From Pleodorina starrii (taxonomy: Eukaryota; Chlorophyta; Chlorophyceae; Chlamydomonadales; Volvocaceae): a stretch of 64,000 nt of DNA. Below are positions 63,001-64,000 of this stretch, in pieces. The number at the start of each line of letters is the position of its first letter. The stretch's first letter is position 1. Location of the stretch: NCBI GenBank assembly GCA_030267565.1, contig BRXU01000052.1, positions 1-64,000 of the forward strand, written 5' to 3'. The notes under the pieces were generated by a model that did no database searches, had not been told where the DNA came from, and saw only the letters and a list, made by a program, of their open reading frames with translations. The translations under genes were made by a program, and so were the position numbers.

Positions 63001-64000
63001 TGAGTGGCCAGCCTGGAACGAACGTGCGGGACAGAGTGGGTGAGCGGAGGTACGGTAGGTTGCGCTACTGCTGCTGCGGTTCCGTTCCATTCGCCCGGCC
63101 GATTCCCCGCTGCTGTGTGTAATCGATCAAAGCGCGGGCAAGCAAAGGTAGACGCGCGTGTATGTGCGTGTGTGTGCGTGTGCGTGTAGTAAGTGTCGTA
63201 CAAGATATGCACGGTCTGAAGTCCAGGCCCGCCCCGCCCACCGACCCTGCTGGATCCGTAGCCGGCCAACGAATGTACGTTCGTTTTGTGCACGCTAGGA
63301 CAGGTCCATGGCGGCAACCCAGCGTGCGGCTGGCGACGCGCACATCGAAGATGCATGCGAGCACTCGGGTTTAGGCAATTCATTCGCAAGTAGTGGCATG
63401 GATCGTTCATACCATGGTGAAAACCGCCCATCCCATCAGCACTGGGCACGTAAGCACCATTGGGCCAGATCAGTAGTACGGTGGGGGACCACGTGCGAAC
63501 CCCTGGTGACGATCTGTACCAATTTTCCTGCGCGGGCACATGCCTGCGGTGCACTACAGCAGACACCCTACCGGGGTTTGCGGATGCGAGGATGAGGATG
63601 AGGATGAGGGCGGGAGGGGGGGCGGGGCGAGGCCAGGCCAGGCCAGGGAACCGATGCCCAGCCTGCTGATGACTGAGTGGCCAGCCTGGAACGAACGTGC
63701 GGGACAGAGTGGGTGAGCGGAGGTACGGTAGGTTGTGCTACTGCCGCTGCGGTTCCGTTCCATTCGCCCGGCCGATTCCCCGCTGCTGTGTGTAATCGAT
63801 CAAAGTGCGGGCAAGCAAAGGTAGACGCGCGTGTATGTGCGTGTGTGTGCGTGTGCGTGTAGTAAGTGTCGTACAAGATATGCACGGTCTGAAGTCCAGG
63901 CCCGCCCCGCCCACCGACCCTGCTGGATCCGTAGCCGGCCAACGAATGTACGTTCGTTTTGTGCACGCTAGGACAGGTCCATGGCGGCAACCCAGCGCGC

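Larger units (their letters stand above)
55381..64000. repeat. Right satellite-like tandem array, ~673-bp monomer
   Basis: Same monomer and orientation as the left array, resuming at monomer position 475 (counting position 1 of the window as monomer position 1) and running off the right edge. It holds about 12 full monomers plus partial ones. It has variants not seen on the left, such as CACTAGGC at 57312, 57985 and 61350 and CACTCGGGTTTAGG at 58656, 60002 and 62022. One monomer (56949-57625) carries a unique 4-bp insertion at 57014-57017. I see no gene in it. Confidence 0.97.

Overview
The window is a roughly 29.7-kb gene-dense core (25667-55380) set inside a satellite-like tandem array with a monomer of about 673 bp. 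The array fills 1-25666 and 55381-64000, in the same orientation on both sides, and runs off both window edges. Nothing looks bacterial: there are no operons with Shine-Dalgarno sites, and the genes are intronless, closely packed and on both strands. The recognisable proteins are a Prim-Pol/SF3 (D5-like) helicase, an Ulp1/adenain-like cysteine protease, a tandem MYND-finger protein, a CAP10/GT90-like glycosyltransferase, a bulb-lectin-like protein, a TerD-like protein and PD-(D/E)XK-type nucleases. This mix suggests either a giant DNA virus (Nucleocytoviricota-like) or a virus-derived or plasmid-like element in a protist or algal genome. The window alone does not decide between them.

Layout. 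Left array: 38 full monomers plus a truncated one, with a local four-monomer higher-order repeat. Core, left to right: a gene broken at the array junction (minus); a repeat-rich acidic/basic protein (26356); an Ulp1-like protease (27425, minus); a 1124-aa MYND protein (29204, minus); two unknown proteins (32842, 33782); a small CPHCGID protein (34319, minus) overlapping antisense with a shortened protease paralogue (34476); a TerD-like protein (35396); a membrane-segment protein (37512, minus); a small membrane protein (39364); the replication protein (39999-43298) followed by 349-bp iteron-like repeats; a nuclease-like protein (45221); unknown proteins (46180, 46958, 47629); a lectin-like protein (49800, minus); a GT90-like protein (52624, minus); and a PD-(D/E)XK nuclease-like protein (54404, minus). 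Right array: about 12 monomers plus partial ones.

Two structural results stand out. First, 1,633 bp of array directly left of the core (24034-25666) recurs almost unchanged directly right of it (55381-57013), sharing private variants. A TGCA insertion in the right array falls exactly at the coordinate where the left copy breaks. This is what single-crossover integration of a circle of about 31.3 kb would leave, and the core carries its own primase-helicase. Second, the intergenic spaces are studded with palindromic elements of three related families, all ending CAGG...CCTG. Several are flanked by 8-bp direct repeats (three perfect, two 7/8), which points to hAT-like foldback MITEs. Most lie just downstream of stop codons, so they may also serve as 3'-end hairpins.

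Genes working together (inference): the replication protein and its downstream repeats form a candidate replication module; the protease, lectin-like and glycosyltransferase genes would fit virion maturation or surface glycosylation; two nuclease-like proteins add nucleic-acid processing. Many genes carry in-frame minisatellites, so repeat expansion is a general feature of this locus. All assignments come from reading motifs; no database search was possible.
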